Origin: Elgaria multicarinata webbii
Lineage: Eukaryota > Chordata > Lepidosauria > Squamata > Anguidae
Assembly (NCBI RefSeq): GCF_023053635.1
Contig: NC_086184.1
Location: 14,058,379-14,122,378 of the forward strand
DNA: 64,000 bases
Direction: 5' to 3'
The translations under genes were made by a program, and so were the position numbers. This document shows positions 10,718 to 21,725 of the stretch, piece after piece. Position 1 is the stretch's first letter, and each line of letters opens with the position of its first letter. The notes beneath the pieces were generated by a model. That model had not been told where the DNA came from, searched no databases, and saw only the letters and a list, made by a program, of their open reading frames with translations.

Positions 10718-10790
10718 CTTAATTTATTAGTGCTTTTATACCCACCTTCAGAGAAGGCAATCCAAAACTGTTTAACTACAAGCATCCCCT
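10718..10790 (-). mobile_element. LINE 3'-end fragment
   Basis: TTAATTTATTAGTGC and TTTTATACCCACCTTCAGAG resemble the reversed 3' end of the LINE copies elsewhere in the window. Short and diverged. Confidence 0.4.
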
Positions 10791-11454
10791 GACGCTGGGT
10801 GGTACCCTTTCATTACCCTTCCTATTGTAATGTAACACACTTTTCTTCTCGCTATTTTTATGGTCTGGGGCCTCTGAATCTTGATATGGCTTTGGGCCTC
10901 AGCACATCTTCATCTGGCCCTGCTCAAACAGGTGAAGTTTCAGGGCACCTCACAGCTGTGGTTACACGCCTGGCTGTTGCAGCGTGAAAACAAAAGTAAG
11001 ACCCCCCACCCCTGCGGCTTTTGCTCGTGTGCAAGCCAAGCCACAGGAAAAGAGCAGCGAGGCGCCGAAGAGAGCAAAGGAACACAGCCTCTGTTGTGTT
11101 TCTTATTGGCAAAGAGCTGAGTGTTAAAAGTTCTCCACTTCTGCCTCAGTAGGTGAGACGCTGGGTTCCAGCTCTTCAGCCCTTGCTCAGTTGAAAAACA
11201 TGACCCCTGCGAAACCCAAGTGGGTTAAAACTAGCATCGAGAGCAAAGACCACAAACAAACGAGCAATCTCAAGTTGAAAGGTGCAGTTATTTATGAGAC
11301 CATCATAAATAAGCAAACGTCGATTCAGATAAAGCTACGCGGTCGCTGACGTCAAGATATTTCATACTGAACTTCGCTTTCTCTCACAGCTTCAGTTGCT
11401 TTACAGCGAGGGGAACAGAACCTTTTCCCCGCCTGAGGACCGAATTCTGTTTCA
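10791..11454. other. Unique sequence with a possible regulatory cluster
   Basis: No coding family. A perfect hairpin lies at 11288-11312 (TTATTTATGA, five-base loop, TCATAAATAA), next to AAGCAAACG, with a full cyclic-AMP response motif TGACGTCA at 11347-11354. It could be an enhancer; this is inference only. Confidence 0.3.
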
Positions 11455-11522
11455 GAGAAGTCCAGTGTGACTTACAGCAGAGTTGCCTTAGATAGAGAAA
11501 GTGTGGCAACGTAGAATTTAGT
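11455..11522. repeat. 69-bp direct repeat, copy 2
   Basis: Second copy of the block at 10601-10669 (AGAGAAGTCCAGTGTGACTT then GAGTTGCCTTAGATAGAG). Confidence 0.8.
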
Positions 11523-11694
11523 GGTGCGCAGAGCTAAAGGCAAAGGGGGGCAGGGCGTAAATCCAAGTACCAGCATATTTAAAGTTCATACTGCCAGTAA
11601 TTAAGCCTTAGGAGAGGCATTTCAACCTTTTAGAATGGGGAGGGGAGAACCGCACAAAAGTTGGGAACCCACCGGGCAATGGGGGGGGGGGGGA

Positions 11695-11778
11695 GTGGAG
11701 GCTGGTGGCTCCGATGTCAGTGGGGCAGTGAATCTGCTCCGGGTTTCAGTCAGAATTCTAAAGGAGCTACCCGATTCA
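11695..11778. repeat. MITE family P7, left half only
   Basis: GTGGAGGCTGGTGGCTCCGA, then CAGTGGGGCAGTGAATCTGC and GGTTTCAGTCAGAATTCTAA, match the left arms at 20508 and 30491. The mirrored right arm is missing. Confidence 0.7.
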
Positions 11779-12384
11779 TAGCTACACTCTTGATCACTGC
11801 GCTACTCGACCTGTCTTCATGAAGAAGGCTCTGGCGTCTGGGCAGGTAAGGTTATTTCCTACACAGAACGAGATAAAGAAAGTGAGTGAAGGAGGAAGTT
11901 CTGTTCAATACAGACCTGCTGCACGCTGGACAGGCCTATTTAAAAGACTTTTTCCCTCCTGCATTTCTGTACATTTACTATCCAATGAACCCAAACAATG
12001 TGCAAGTCGTCAATGGCTTTCTTCACGGTAGCGAGATGTAACCGTTCTCCCGATCTGGAGGTCTTCCAAGGGAAAACGGCTTTTGTGCTGAGCGCAGCTA
12101 AAAACTCCACTTTGTAGCCTCGTTCTCCTTCCTGAAAGTGCTGGTGGAGCTCCAGCCAAACTGATGGCAAAACAAGGCTCCAGCCTGCTGAACAGTGAAA
12201 CCCAACGCTCCGGCCTAATCTAAAACCAACAGAGACCTTTGCCCAAAGAGAACAAAACCCACCACTGTAGGCAGAGTCTGGTCAGAACAAGAGAAGCAAA
12301 CGCTCCACTACGAGATCAGATACTTCAATGCCAGCGATTATGTCTATCCATGATATTTTGCAAAATGCATTGGAGAGGGAGAAT

Positions 12385-12387
<3 letters not shown>
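11779..12387. other. Unique sequence, nothing recognised
   Basis: No known protein family or interspersed repeat recognised. It precedes a long AAT microsatellite. Confidence 0.3.

Positions 12388-12435
<48 letters not shown>
12388..12435. repeat. (AAT)n microsatellite
   Basis: About 16 AAT trinucleotides. It forms the expanded poly-AAT tail of the adjacent minus-strand LINE. Confidence 0.98.
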
Positions 12436-13022
12436 GTTACCTGCCTCTCCCTTTGGATCGAGGCGGGGCACAACACAAATGCAACATCATACAACTAATT
12501 AAAACATTTAAAACCAATACATCACTAAAAGCAGCACATCATTAAAAGGCAAATTTAAAATTCAAGTGGATAGGCCTGGCGGAAGAGATCAGTCTTTATG
12601 GCTTTCTTAAATTCCGGAAGACTATTAAGTTGACAAATCTCTCCCGGCAAGCCATTCCACAAACTGGGAGCAGCAGAAGAAAAGGTTGTCTGGGTAATAG
12701 TTGTCAGCCTTGTTTTTGTTGGCTGGAGTAAATTCTTCCCAGAGGACCTGAGTGTGCAGGGCGGGTTGTACGGGAGAAGGCGATCCCGCAGGTAGCCTGG
12801 ACCCAAACCTTGTAGGGCTTTAAAGGTGATAACCAACACTTTATACTTTGCTCAGAAACTAATTGGCAGCCAGTGAAGAGATTTTAAGACTGGTGTAATG
12901 TGGTCACCCCTAGGTGTACCGGTGACCAACCTGGCTGCCATATTTTGAACTAGTTGAAGTTTCTGGACTAGGCACAAAGGTAGCCCTATGTAGAGCGCAT
13001 TGCAGAAGTTGAGCCTCGAAGT
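12436..13022 (-). mobile_element. L2-like LINE, 5'-truncated
   Basis: Open on the minus strand from 12839 to 12555 with the C-terminal polyprotein tail (TFKALQGLGPGYLRDRLLPY, SAAPSLWNGLP). The sequence upstream of that reads as the preceding LINE segment (CCAACCTGGCTGCCATATTT in reverse). Tail at the AAT microsatellite. Truncated and dead as an element. Confidence 0.85.
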
Positions 13023-14990
13023 TTATTTTTATTTTATTTTTAAAAAAGAGTAGTTCATGAACGTTCTTGGCCACGTGTTCTCACAGGCATACATGCACAC
13101 ATACCATCCTTCGGTCTGACATGCAATGATACCTATTCCCACAACAGCCCGTTCACTTGTTCATCCATGTAGAACGGGTGGGGAACCTCAGGTCCTGGGG
13201 CCAAATCCAGGCCCGCCACGGTTCCCCGGAAGATCACACCCCCTTCCTCCAGCCAGCCTCACCCGCTTTCCCCAAACACTGGTTGTTTCAGAGTTTCCCG
13301 CTTTGGTGCCGTTTTCCCCCTATTCTAAAAGGTTGGAATTACTCGCCTGAGACTTCATTAATGACAGTAAGAACTTTACATTAAGATAGGCTGGGGTATT
13401 TGGGGGTAATTTTAGCCCTGCCCCTTTGGCCCTCAGCCCTGGTCAGCACCAGAATGTGCCACCCAACAGCTTCTCTGGAATGGAATCCAGGCCTCGGGCC
13501 CCGAGTTCAGCATGCTGGGAGCTGTAGGACATTTTCCCCCCATAGGATTTTGCCCTTATTGTGCCTTGGAGGCAGTATGGGGCAGAAACAAGGGGCCCCA
13601 GATGCAATGCAGTTTGTTTGTCACTTCTTGTTTCCAACAGAACAGAGGGCAGCCGTTTGGATGGCGATGAGTTGGGGTGGCCATGTGTCCTTGTTTACAG
13701 CGGACAGTCCTCTCTTTATAGAGCTGTCAAGCCCAAGTCCATCAGAAGGCAGAGCTCTGCCCCTCAACAGCACCTGTGCAGCAAACTGAACAGGCAGACA
13801 CACCGGTCCCAACCGTCCACGCAATGGTGAGATGTGCTGTGTTTCTGGTTAGATTATAAAAATCATGTCTAAATTTGCATCTATACATATAAATTAGCAT
13901 GTGCAAATTTTACGCATGTCCTCTTTTTTGGTGGTGCATTTCCTCTTCTTGGGCAATTCACAAGGGGCTATCCTATGGATATCAGGGAAATGAGGCTTTA
14001 TGTGTCTTTCTTACCACCCAAATGGTAGCTTTTAAATAGAAACAGGAAATAAGGGCTGCGTCTCCCCCAATACACACACACCTACACACACCTCTCTCCA
14101 GCAACTTATACTGAAACTAAAAGAGACGTGCATTTGTCAGCAAGCAGCCTGACTGTGGGGAAAATCTTTCCAGCCACTGGCTGAACGGCTTTGGACTCCC
14201 ACCATTCCGCCTTGCACCGTTTGGGATGAATGTATGTTTCTATCTTTCCTGCATTTTCGCAGCTCTCATAAATCACACTTAATGGTGGGCATTAGCAGAG
14301 AGCTAACAGCAATTAAGTGACGGAGCGTGTGTGTTCTGGCTCGCAGCTTGGGGTGATGCATTGATTTTTATGACCTCTTGAAACGGAAAGATGAAAGCGG
14401 GCATCCCGATTAAAGACAAACTCGATTTAAATTCCAGAAACAAAGAGCCCTACTCTGTTGTTGTCATTGTTTTCCTTATGGATTCTTACATCCCCACTAG
14501 CAGAACCTTTTGGTGATTCACACAGTTTAGGAAGAATAAGCAATTTGACTGTAAAGCCCCAATAGATTAACGGAACCCCCATGGATAGAGGCAGTATATC
14601 TCAGAATACTAGGTGATGCAGGATACCAACATCTTTGTAGCATCTTTAGCTGGCTGCTGCTGGCTTGCCTTTTGCTTCAACTTGGCAGTGAGGTTTTGTG
14701 CAGCTTGAGATCCAGCACTCTCTCAGCAAGGGCAACCAACGTAATGAGTCAGCAGCAGTGATCTCCTTCAGCAGCAGTGATCTCCTAGGAGGCCTGTCTG
14801 AAAGCCAAGCCACAGGGGATAGAAGGGAGAAAGCCAAGTCCCTTCCCTATTCCTCCGTCGTATCACTTGCTACAACCCGCACCCTCCTTTCTGGTTGAGG
14901 CCCACAGTCACCTCAAGCCCGTTTTCTGCCTGGGAAAGGCAGAACCAGGGAAGCCTATGCAGCCATGTTTATCCCTTGATTTCTCTACAG
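13023..14990. other. Unique intergenic sequence
   Basis: No host exon recognised. The part at about 14180-14450 is non-repetitive and includes homeobox-type ATTA motifs (AGCAATTAAGTGACGG); it could be a conserved non-coding element, which I cannot test. A weak resemblance to the DNA element at 790-1256 is seen at 13855-13990. Confidence 0.3.
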
Positions 14991-15740
14991 TTGGTGTTGT
15001 TGTTTATTCGTTCAGTCGCTTCCGACTCTTCGTGACTTCATGGACCAGCCCACGCCAGAGCTTTCTGTCGGCCGTTGCCACCCCTAGCTCCCCCAAGGTC
15101 AATGATATTTCATCCCTCCAGAATATCATCCCTCCATCTTGCCCTTGGTCGGCCCCTCTTCCTTTTGCCTTCCACTTTCCCTAGCATCAGCCTCTTCTCC
15201 AGGGTATCCTGTCTTCTCATTATGTGGCCAAAGTACTTCAGTTTTGCCTTTAATACCATTCCCTCAAGTGAGCAGTCTGGCTTTATTTCCTGGAGTATGG
15301 ACCAGTTTGATCTTCTTGCAGTCCAAGGCACTCTCAGGATTTTCCTCCAACACCACAGTTCAAAAGCATCTATCTTCCTTCGCTCAGCTTTCCTTATGGT
15401 CCAGTTCTCGCAGCCATAGGTTACTACGGGGAATACCATTGCTTTAACTATGCGGACCTTTGTTGTCAGTGTGGTGTCTCTGCTCTTAACTATTTTATCA
15501 AGATTTGTCATTGCTCTCCTCCCAAGAAGTAAACATCTTCTGATTTCCTGGCTGCAGTCAGCGTCTGCAGTAATCTTTGCGCCCAGAAATACAAAGTCTG
15601 TCCCTGCCTCCACGTTTTCTCCCTCTATTTGCCAGTTATCAATCAAGCTGGTTGCCATAATCTTGGTTTTTTTGAGGTTTAACTGCAACCCAGCTTTTGC
15701 ACTTTCTTCTTTCACCTTCGTCATAAGGCTCCTCAGTTGG
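14991..15740 (-). mobile_element. BovB (RTE-clade) LINE, 3' part
   Basis: An uninterrupted frame from 15724 to 15110 encodes about 200 residues of the end of a BovB-type reverse transcriptase polyprotein. Recognisable stretches are GLQLNLKKTKIMA, VFLGAKITADADC, VVTYGCENWTIRKAERR, IDAFELWCWRKILRVPWTAR and YFGHIMRR. The 3' UTR shows TTCGTTCAGTCGCTTCCGAC and GACTCTTCGTGACTTCATGG, typical of the BovB terminus. 5'-truncated, so inactive. BovB is well known in squamates and for horizontal transfer between vertebrates. Confidence 0.93.
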
Positions 15741-16272
15741 TGACTGGTAGCTAAATGTCTACATTGGCACTCACATAAAGCCTAGAGTTTCATTTTAATA
15801 TTTTAAAAAAAATTTAGACCAGCAGACGGTGGAAATTTACGCTTAATGTAATTAAACATAAAAAGGGAGCGAAATCGTCTCCATTTCATTGGCTCTGTAA
15901 CCTTTCAAGGGGTTTATAGCTCGCCAAACAGGTAGCCAAGGGAAAAGACCGGGGATTTCAGCGAAAACAGAGGCAAGCAACAAAACAAGACAAAACCACA
16001 CCAGCTGCCCGTTAAAAGTTCAACTTGACTCTGTCGTACCCAAAGCACTACCAGGTTAATAACCATGGCTGGAACAGATGGTTTCTTGCTACGAATCTGT
16101 TCTTCTCCCCAACACTCAACTCTTCCTTAGCTGTTGGGAAAAACTGCTGGCATAGCGCTTCTCAGTTTCCAAGGCAACACCTGTGGGCCTGCCCGGGACT
16201 TGGCGCTGAGATCCTGCAGCTGACAAGAGTTATGGGAGTCACCGTTCTAACAGCGCAAAGGCAGAACGTGCG
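15741..16272. other. Unique sequence, nothing recognised
   Basis: No gene or repeat recognised. Confidence 0.3.
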
Positions 16273-16273
16273 C

Positions 16274-16312
<39 letters not shown>

Positions 16313-16332
16313 GAGAAAGAGAGAGAGAGAGA
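16273..16332. repeat. (CT)n(CA)n(GA)n compound microsatellite
   Basis: A CT run passes directly into a CA run and then a GA-rich run. Low-complexity only. Confidence 0.95.
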
Positions 16333-18454
16333 CCCACCTCTAATCCCAACAAATATCACTGCCAGGATTATGAAAAAGGGGTAGAAAAACAAATAAAATC
16401 TTTATTATGCAGCCATTAAACTACCGGTTGGAGATGTCACAGAACAATTTCAATAGCTGCATTTGGGGTGGAGGGGAAACATAAGGGATAAGATATCTAT
16501 ACCTCATGCTAGCCTTCCCTCCGGCTGGTGCAGTGTCCATTGACACTGTTCATGCTCTTATTTTTAAATCTGTCTCAACCTTGTTGAGCAGCGAATCGGT
16601 TGCATATGCACCATTTGGCAGACTGGAATCTGGGTTCTCACTCCCTGGGTTCTCATTGGGGCCCTCACTCCCTTCAGTGTGCATTGGAAGGGCAGGGGGC
16701 CAGGGGAGAAACATATTTTTACTGGGTTGCAAGCAGGGTGATGGAAGATAAAGAGGTACATAATCCACACTGAGCAATCTGAAGTATTGCTGTTATCAGT
16801 CTGACATGGGAGGTGGGAGTAGAAGCACACACAGGTGGCTCCCAGGAGCGTCTGGACCCAGACAACAGGGTTCATCAGGTTGATTCAGAATGATTTTGTC
16901 TACTCTTCTAGGCCAGTGCTGGGCAGACTTTAAGTTTATGGGATCTACTTTGCTTTGCTTTTAATCAAGACTTTTTCTTTCAATATAAAGGCAACAAAAT
17001 AAAGGCAACAAAAAGACGAAGAATTTACATAATAAATCAAAATAACTAAAGAAACAAAGGCATTTGCTCATCATCAATCTTAGTCTATAGCTGATATGCT
17101 TATGGAACACCTACAATAAGCAGAAACTCAATACCTAATGAAAGTAAAAATGCAAGTCATGTGCAAAGGTAAGCCATTTTGAACCCCAGAGATCCAGCAA
17201 CTGGTACCAGTTGCCAAATAATGGCTGAGGTCAGTGGACATATGCTAAGAATTAAGTAACAGGGTGCTTTTGAAAACACTCATCCCCAGAAGCAGTTCTA
17301 CACTGGGGGCACACGGGGCTGTGAATTCCTGTCCCTCACCTACCTGTGGCAGAAAGTTCCCCGCCCCAACATCCCACCAGGCCTATAGTAAGGGAAAGAA
17401 TTCTCCAGCCCACTCCATCGGTCAAAGGAACAAGAGCCACCAATGGCTACTCCAGCAGGAACAGCACCTGGACTGGACCAATGTACACATCAGTGCCTGT
17501 TTATGGCTCAGCAGCACCTAGTTCTGGCCTTGTTCTCCCTTCCGCTTTCTTTTTCCTCCACTCCCCTTCCCTTGTACATCGTCATCTTAGTTTGTAAGCC
17601 TGATGGGCTGTGTGTCTCTTTTTCGCTTTACGAGACAATAGGCTTTTCAACACGAGGCATTTATTATGCACTCATCATCCCCTACTCACAATTGTTTACA
17701 GGCTCTTTAGATGATACAGCGACTCTCCAGTTTCCCTTCTGGGTCTAACCGTTACTTTCGGCGAGTTTCTTTAGACCAGGGGAAATGCAGCATATAATAG
17801 TGAAAGCGAAAGAAAGCATCATTTTTTCCCTCTGTTTGCCCTATTCTGCTATACCACAGTGCCCCCTAGAGGTTATGTAGTGGAAAAGCAGGAAAGGAAA
17901 CGCTCATCTAATACTTGTATCTCAATTCTGCGTAGAAACCGAAATTAGACTAAGCAGATTAACAGCCAATTAATAGCCTTGTATAAAAAACCTTGATAAC
18001 GATCTGAAAAGCGGGCTAAAAACACAGTAAATAAAGAATATAAATCAATCTATGCCATGCGAGGATGTCCGCTGGGTTTTTCTAGCCAACTACTCGGCTG
18101 TCATGCAAACATATTTTTAGGAGCCTGAGAACGCTAAAGCTTAGGAAAGACCCATTTATTATGGATTCAAGTACTATGGGGGGGCAGAGGAGGTACATAC
18201 TATACAAATACAGGTAAGCGGTTTTCTTTGCTCTGCGTTTAAAACATACCTTGTAACTCTGAACTTCCTTTCTTTATCTTATCTTTTTTTTTTCAATCAA
18301 GGATTGCAGGAAGAAGGAACAATACTAACAAAGAAGGTCAGGAATGGAAAGAGAGGCAAAAATCCAGGACTTGCGCCTCTCCCACCCACCCACCCCCGGC
18401 AATGCACAGTGTGGCTGGTGGAATTCCCTTTGGTAAGCACACACACATCTACCC
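16333..18454. other. 3' flank of C19orf12 copy A, mostly unique
   Basis: No coding family recognised. A stretch at about 16911-17010 (GGGCAGACTTTAAG, GGATCTACTTTG) resembles 57752-57800 and may be the edge of an old interspersed repeat. Confidence 0.3.
18155..18160 (-). promoter_or_regulatory. Candidate poly(A) signal, C19orf12 copy A
   Basis: AATAAA on the minus strand, about 300 bases after the copy A stop codon, in the context CATAATAAATGGG. A plausible transcript end, untested. Confidence 0.45.
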
Positions 18455-18729
18455 TTATGGTTTCTTCTTCCCATACTGGATTTCAGCGTTGAGCTCATTG
18501 GTGAGGTAGTTTGTGACCACACCCAGCAACTTGGTTTGAAGGGTTGAATTCGCCAGGACCAGGGCTGTGATCTGCGCCAAGTCGGTCCAATTAAAGTCCT
18601 TAAGAATGGCATAGGCGTCATTGTATAGCTGCTGCTGCACCGTGGGCGGCAATTCCATGAGGATCTGAGGGACCGGTTTGAATTGACCAGCAGACATATT
18701 GGCACCGACCAGGCCACCAACTGCACCCC
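18455..18729 (-). CDS. C19orf12-like copy A, last coding exon
   Basis: Encodes residues 54-144, read from 18729 down to the TAA at 18455-18457. The acceptor is CTAG at 18733-18730, and the exon starts with two bases completing a glycine codon (phase 1). Visible landmarks are the second half of the glycine zipper ([12 protein letters not shown]), then [28 protein letters not shown] and [12 protein letters not shown], followed by an extra basic KKKP tail. C19orf12 is a small mitochondrial and ER-contact membrane protein whose human loss causes MPAN, a brain iron-accumulation disease. Compared with copy B, 56 of 86 aligned residues are identical. The tryptophan of GAWM (copy B residue 64; also in human, as I recall) is asparagine here. 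The frame is fully open, so I see no sign of a pseudogene. Confidence 0.92.
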
Positions 18730-19054
18730 CTAGACAAGAAACACAGAGATGCTTTTTTAAGAAGCACAGGACCACTGCCGTACAATCCTGAGTCAGAGCC
18801 TTGGTGTCATGCCTTACCTGGAGGATTCATTGGATGAGGAAGAGGAAGGGGAGAGCCAGCACAGTGGGCCCCAATAAGAGACAGCTGGAAGCTGTGGCTG
18901 ACACCACTCCGCTGGGACCATTAGAAGAGCAGCCACCTCCCACCATTCATGGACTCACCTAAATGCAGGAGGCAGAGCCAGAGCTGATTCATCCCGCCAA
19001 ACGGCGTGAGCAGCAGAGAAGCAAAAAGAGTGTTCTGGAGGGTGGGTGCCATTA

Positions 19055-19185
19055 CCGAGAAGGCCAGTATATAGCCATCATGACTGGTAACCATTGATTG
19101 CCTTACCTGCCATGAATTTGTCTCTAATCCCCCTTGAAAGCTATTCAAATTGGTGGCCCTCACACACCTCTAGAAGTCGACAAGT
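19055..19185 (-). mobile_element. CR1-like LINE fragment
   Basis: TATAGCCATCATGACTGGTA and TATTCAAATTGGTGGCC match the better-preserved CR1 copies at 21228 and 33979. Lies in the intron of copy A. Confidence 0.75.
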
Positions 19186-19423
19186 TCTTAACACAATCGC
19201 TCCAGATTACTGTCAATTCTTCATTCCTCACATAAACACTCTCAGCTGTTCTTAATCTTGTTGGATTCGGATTCCTGCACCTACAGAGTGCTCTTAATAC
19301 AGCCTAATGGCACATGAGTTTGCTAATGCTTTTCTTTGATAACCAAGATGTTTTCCAAAAGAGCCTTCCTTTTTACAAAGAAACACTCAAAGAGCAATCC
19401 TACAGCCCCTAGATAGAAGATGG

Positions 19424-19549
19424 GGGCTCTTTGGATACTTTGGTTTCTTGGATCCAAGGCTGGAGACAGCGCTCTGACCTTGGATCCGAGAATCCATGCT
19501 CTGCCCTGTCCCCCCTCCCTCTCAAAGCTTGTGCAGAACAAATCATGCC
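19424..19549. repeat. 126-bp direct repeat, copy 1
   Basis: GGGCTCTTTGGATACTTTGG and GAGACAGCGCTCTGACCTTG through to AAATCATGC recur almost unchanged at 20161-20286. The two copies bracket the second exon of C19orf12 copy A. Confidence 0.95.
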
Positions 19550-19715
19550 AGCTGCCTCGCCAAGGCTGGGAATTCCCCCTCCAGGACGCTCCAGTTAGAC
19601 TGGCAAAAAAAGCCTGTCTAGCAAAAATGCAGAGCAGGAGAAGTGGCAGAAGCAATTATTGTATTGTCTGGTGCTCCTCCCGTCCTGCAATGGACACTCG
19701 TCAGCCCTCACTTAC

Positions 19716-19902
19716 CTATGGCAATGCCGAAGGGGCCTCCCATCATGCCTCCGAGAAAAGCGCCCAGCCCAGCCATAAGTGCACCTCGTCCCGAATGCCT
19801 CAGGGCCGCCTTCATGCCCTGCACTTCGGATACACGGCCCAGGAGTTGCATCACGTCATTCATATTGATGGGCATCTTGCCTAGATCACACCTTTAAAGT
19901 TC
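19716..19902 (-). CDS. C19orf12-like copy A, first coding exon
   Basis: Exon bounds are set by the acceptor TCTTCTCTTCCAG (ending at 19903) and the donor ATAG-GTAAGTG (intron from 19715). Translation starts at the ATG at 19875-19873, leaving 27 bases of 5' UTR in this exon, as in human C19orf12. It encodes MPINMNDVMQLLGRVSEVQG, then MKAALRHSGRGALMAGLGAF and LGGMMGGPFGIAIG, the N-terminal helix and first half of the glycine-rich membrane hairpin. 37 of 54 residues match copy B. The GGPPG turn of copy B (and of human, as I recall) is GGPFG here. With the last exon the reading frame totals 435 bases, 144 residues plus stop. The intron between them is 986 bp. Confidence 0.92.
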
Positions 19903-20160
19903 CTGGAAGAGAAGACACCATATGTGGAAAGCAGTAGAACACATTCTGTGGGCCATGGCGGGCCCTACCATTGGGCAGAGAGAGAAGCGGCTGCCTCGGC
20001 CCACTGATTTTGGGGGTCATGAAAGGGCATCAAATTAGCAGGATCATTCCATCAGTTCTGCCGAGAGCCCAGCATTGTTCTTTCTTGGAACACTGTTTCC
20101 ATGCCAGAAATACCACCAGTTTCACAGCATTACATCTGCATTAAAGCTGGCTGTTATAAG

Positions 20161-20286
20161 GGGCTCCTTGGATACTTTGGTTTCTTGGATCCAAGGTTGG
20201 AGACAGCGCTCTGACCTTGGATCCGAGAATCCATGCTCTGCCCTGTCCCTCTTCCCCCTCAAAGCTTGTGCAGAACGAATCATGCT
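20161..20286. repeat. 126-bp direct repeat, copy 2
   Basis: Same orientation as 19424-19549, 0.74 kb apart. Few differences, which suggests recent duplication, or a young interspersed family with both copies inserted here. Confidence 0.95.
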
Positions 20287-20507
20287 AGGAACGTATAACG
20301 TTAGGAATTAGTGTTTTCCTTTTCCCTCCCAACCCATTTTTTTCTTCTTCTGCTTGTCTTTTTAGATTGTAAAGCTGTGGGGTGTGTGTGTGCTCTTTTC
20401 TTGTTTACTTTGACCTGTAAGCCATTCTGAGGCTTTCCAGCTCAAGAACAGGCTACAAATGATTTAAATAATGACAATAATTTTGGAAAAGTCTCCCCAA
20501 GAAACCC

Positions 20508-20686
20508 CAAGCTCCAATCTCAGTGGGGCAATGATTTGCTCCAGGTTTCAGTCAGAAACAACCAGAACTCTAAAGAAGGTATTCCTCCTGTACCTTGGAC
20601 AGCTCCTTTTGAGTTCTGACTGGTTCAGACAGAAACCCAGGACGGATTCACTGCCCCACTGACATCGGAGTCACCAGACTCCACTG
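20508..20686. repeat. Palindromic MITE, family P7
   Basis: CTCAGTGGGGCAATGATTTG and GGTTTCAGTCAGAAACAACC on the left are mirrored by GTTCAGACAGAAACCCAGG and CACTGCCCCACTGACATCGG on the right. Lies upstream of the copy A coding exons. Confidence 0.8.
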
Positions 20687-21227
20687 CCAAGCTCTCCAGA
20701 ACACAATCGGAACCCACTGCGCCACAGATGACTAAAATTTTGTCTAGCTATAATTAAAATCAGGTGAGATTTCCTGTGTTGGCGGGAACCGGCAGGGCCT
20801 ACTGGATCGGTAATCTGTGCTGTCCGACATGTTTTACTCAAAAGTAAGCCCTGTTGTAGTCATTGCAATTACTCAGGTGTAAATATTCCTGGACTGCGTG
20901 AATGAATTATGACTGGCAAGCTGCTTTTGATGCCCACGTCTGTTCTCGCATTGCAAAAACTACCACTGCCAGATCAGAATGTGCAGGCTTGCGTTTTCCC
21001 CTGAGCATCCTTACATCAGAACAAACTTGCCAATCAGACAATGTTTTAGAAATTGACTTTTTATTTTTATTGGAAGCTGCATTCCTCTCCCCCCGCCCTT
21101 CTTTGAAAAAGTGGTTATCAGGATGAAAAACACAGCGTGGTAATCTTTATCCACTGAGAAAGAGAGAAAAGTTGTGTCTTACCTTATTTCCTTCCCCGCC
21201 CCCCATCTATATACTTATTTGTTTGCT

Positions 21228-21725
21228 TTAAGAACATAAGAAGAACCCTGATGCTGGATCAGACCAAGGGTCCATCTACTCCAGCACTCTGTTCACACAA
21301 TGGCCAACTAGCTGTCAACTAGGGACCCACAAAGCAGGACATGGTGCAACAGCACCCTCCCACCCATGTTCCCCAGCAACTGGTGCACACAGGCTTACTG
21401 CCTTGGATACTGGAGATAGCACATAGCCATCAGGGCTAGTAGCCATCGATAGCCTTCTCCTCCAGGAATTTATTCAACCCCCCTTTAAAACCATCCAAAT
21501 TGGTGGCCATCACTACATCTTGTAGAAGTGAGTTCCATAATTTAACTACATGCTGTGTGAAGTACTTCCTTTTATCAGTCCTGAATCTCCCACCAATCAG
21601 CTCCATGGGAGGACTGCATTGGGTTCTAGTATTTTGAGGGGGGGGGAATGTCTCCCCATCCCCCTTATCCACACCATGCATAATTTTGTACACCTCTAAT
21701 CCTTCTTATCCCCTAGGAACTCCAT
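21228..21725 (-). mobile_element. CR1-like LINE 3' end
   Basis: AAGAACATAAGAAGAACCC (reversed TTCTTATG tail), then ATCAGACCAAGGGTCCATCT and CAAATTGGTGGCCATCACTA. The reverse strand holds worn remnants of the reverse-transcriptase region. 5'-truncated. Confidence 0.85.
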
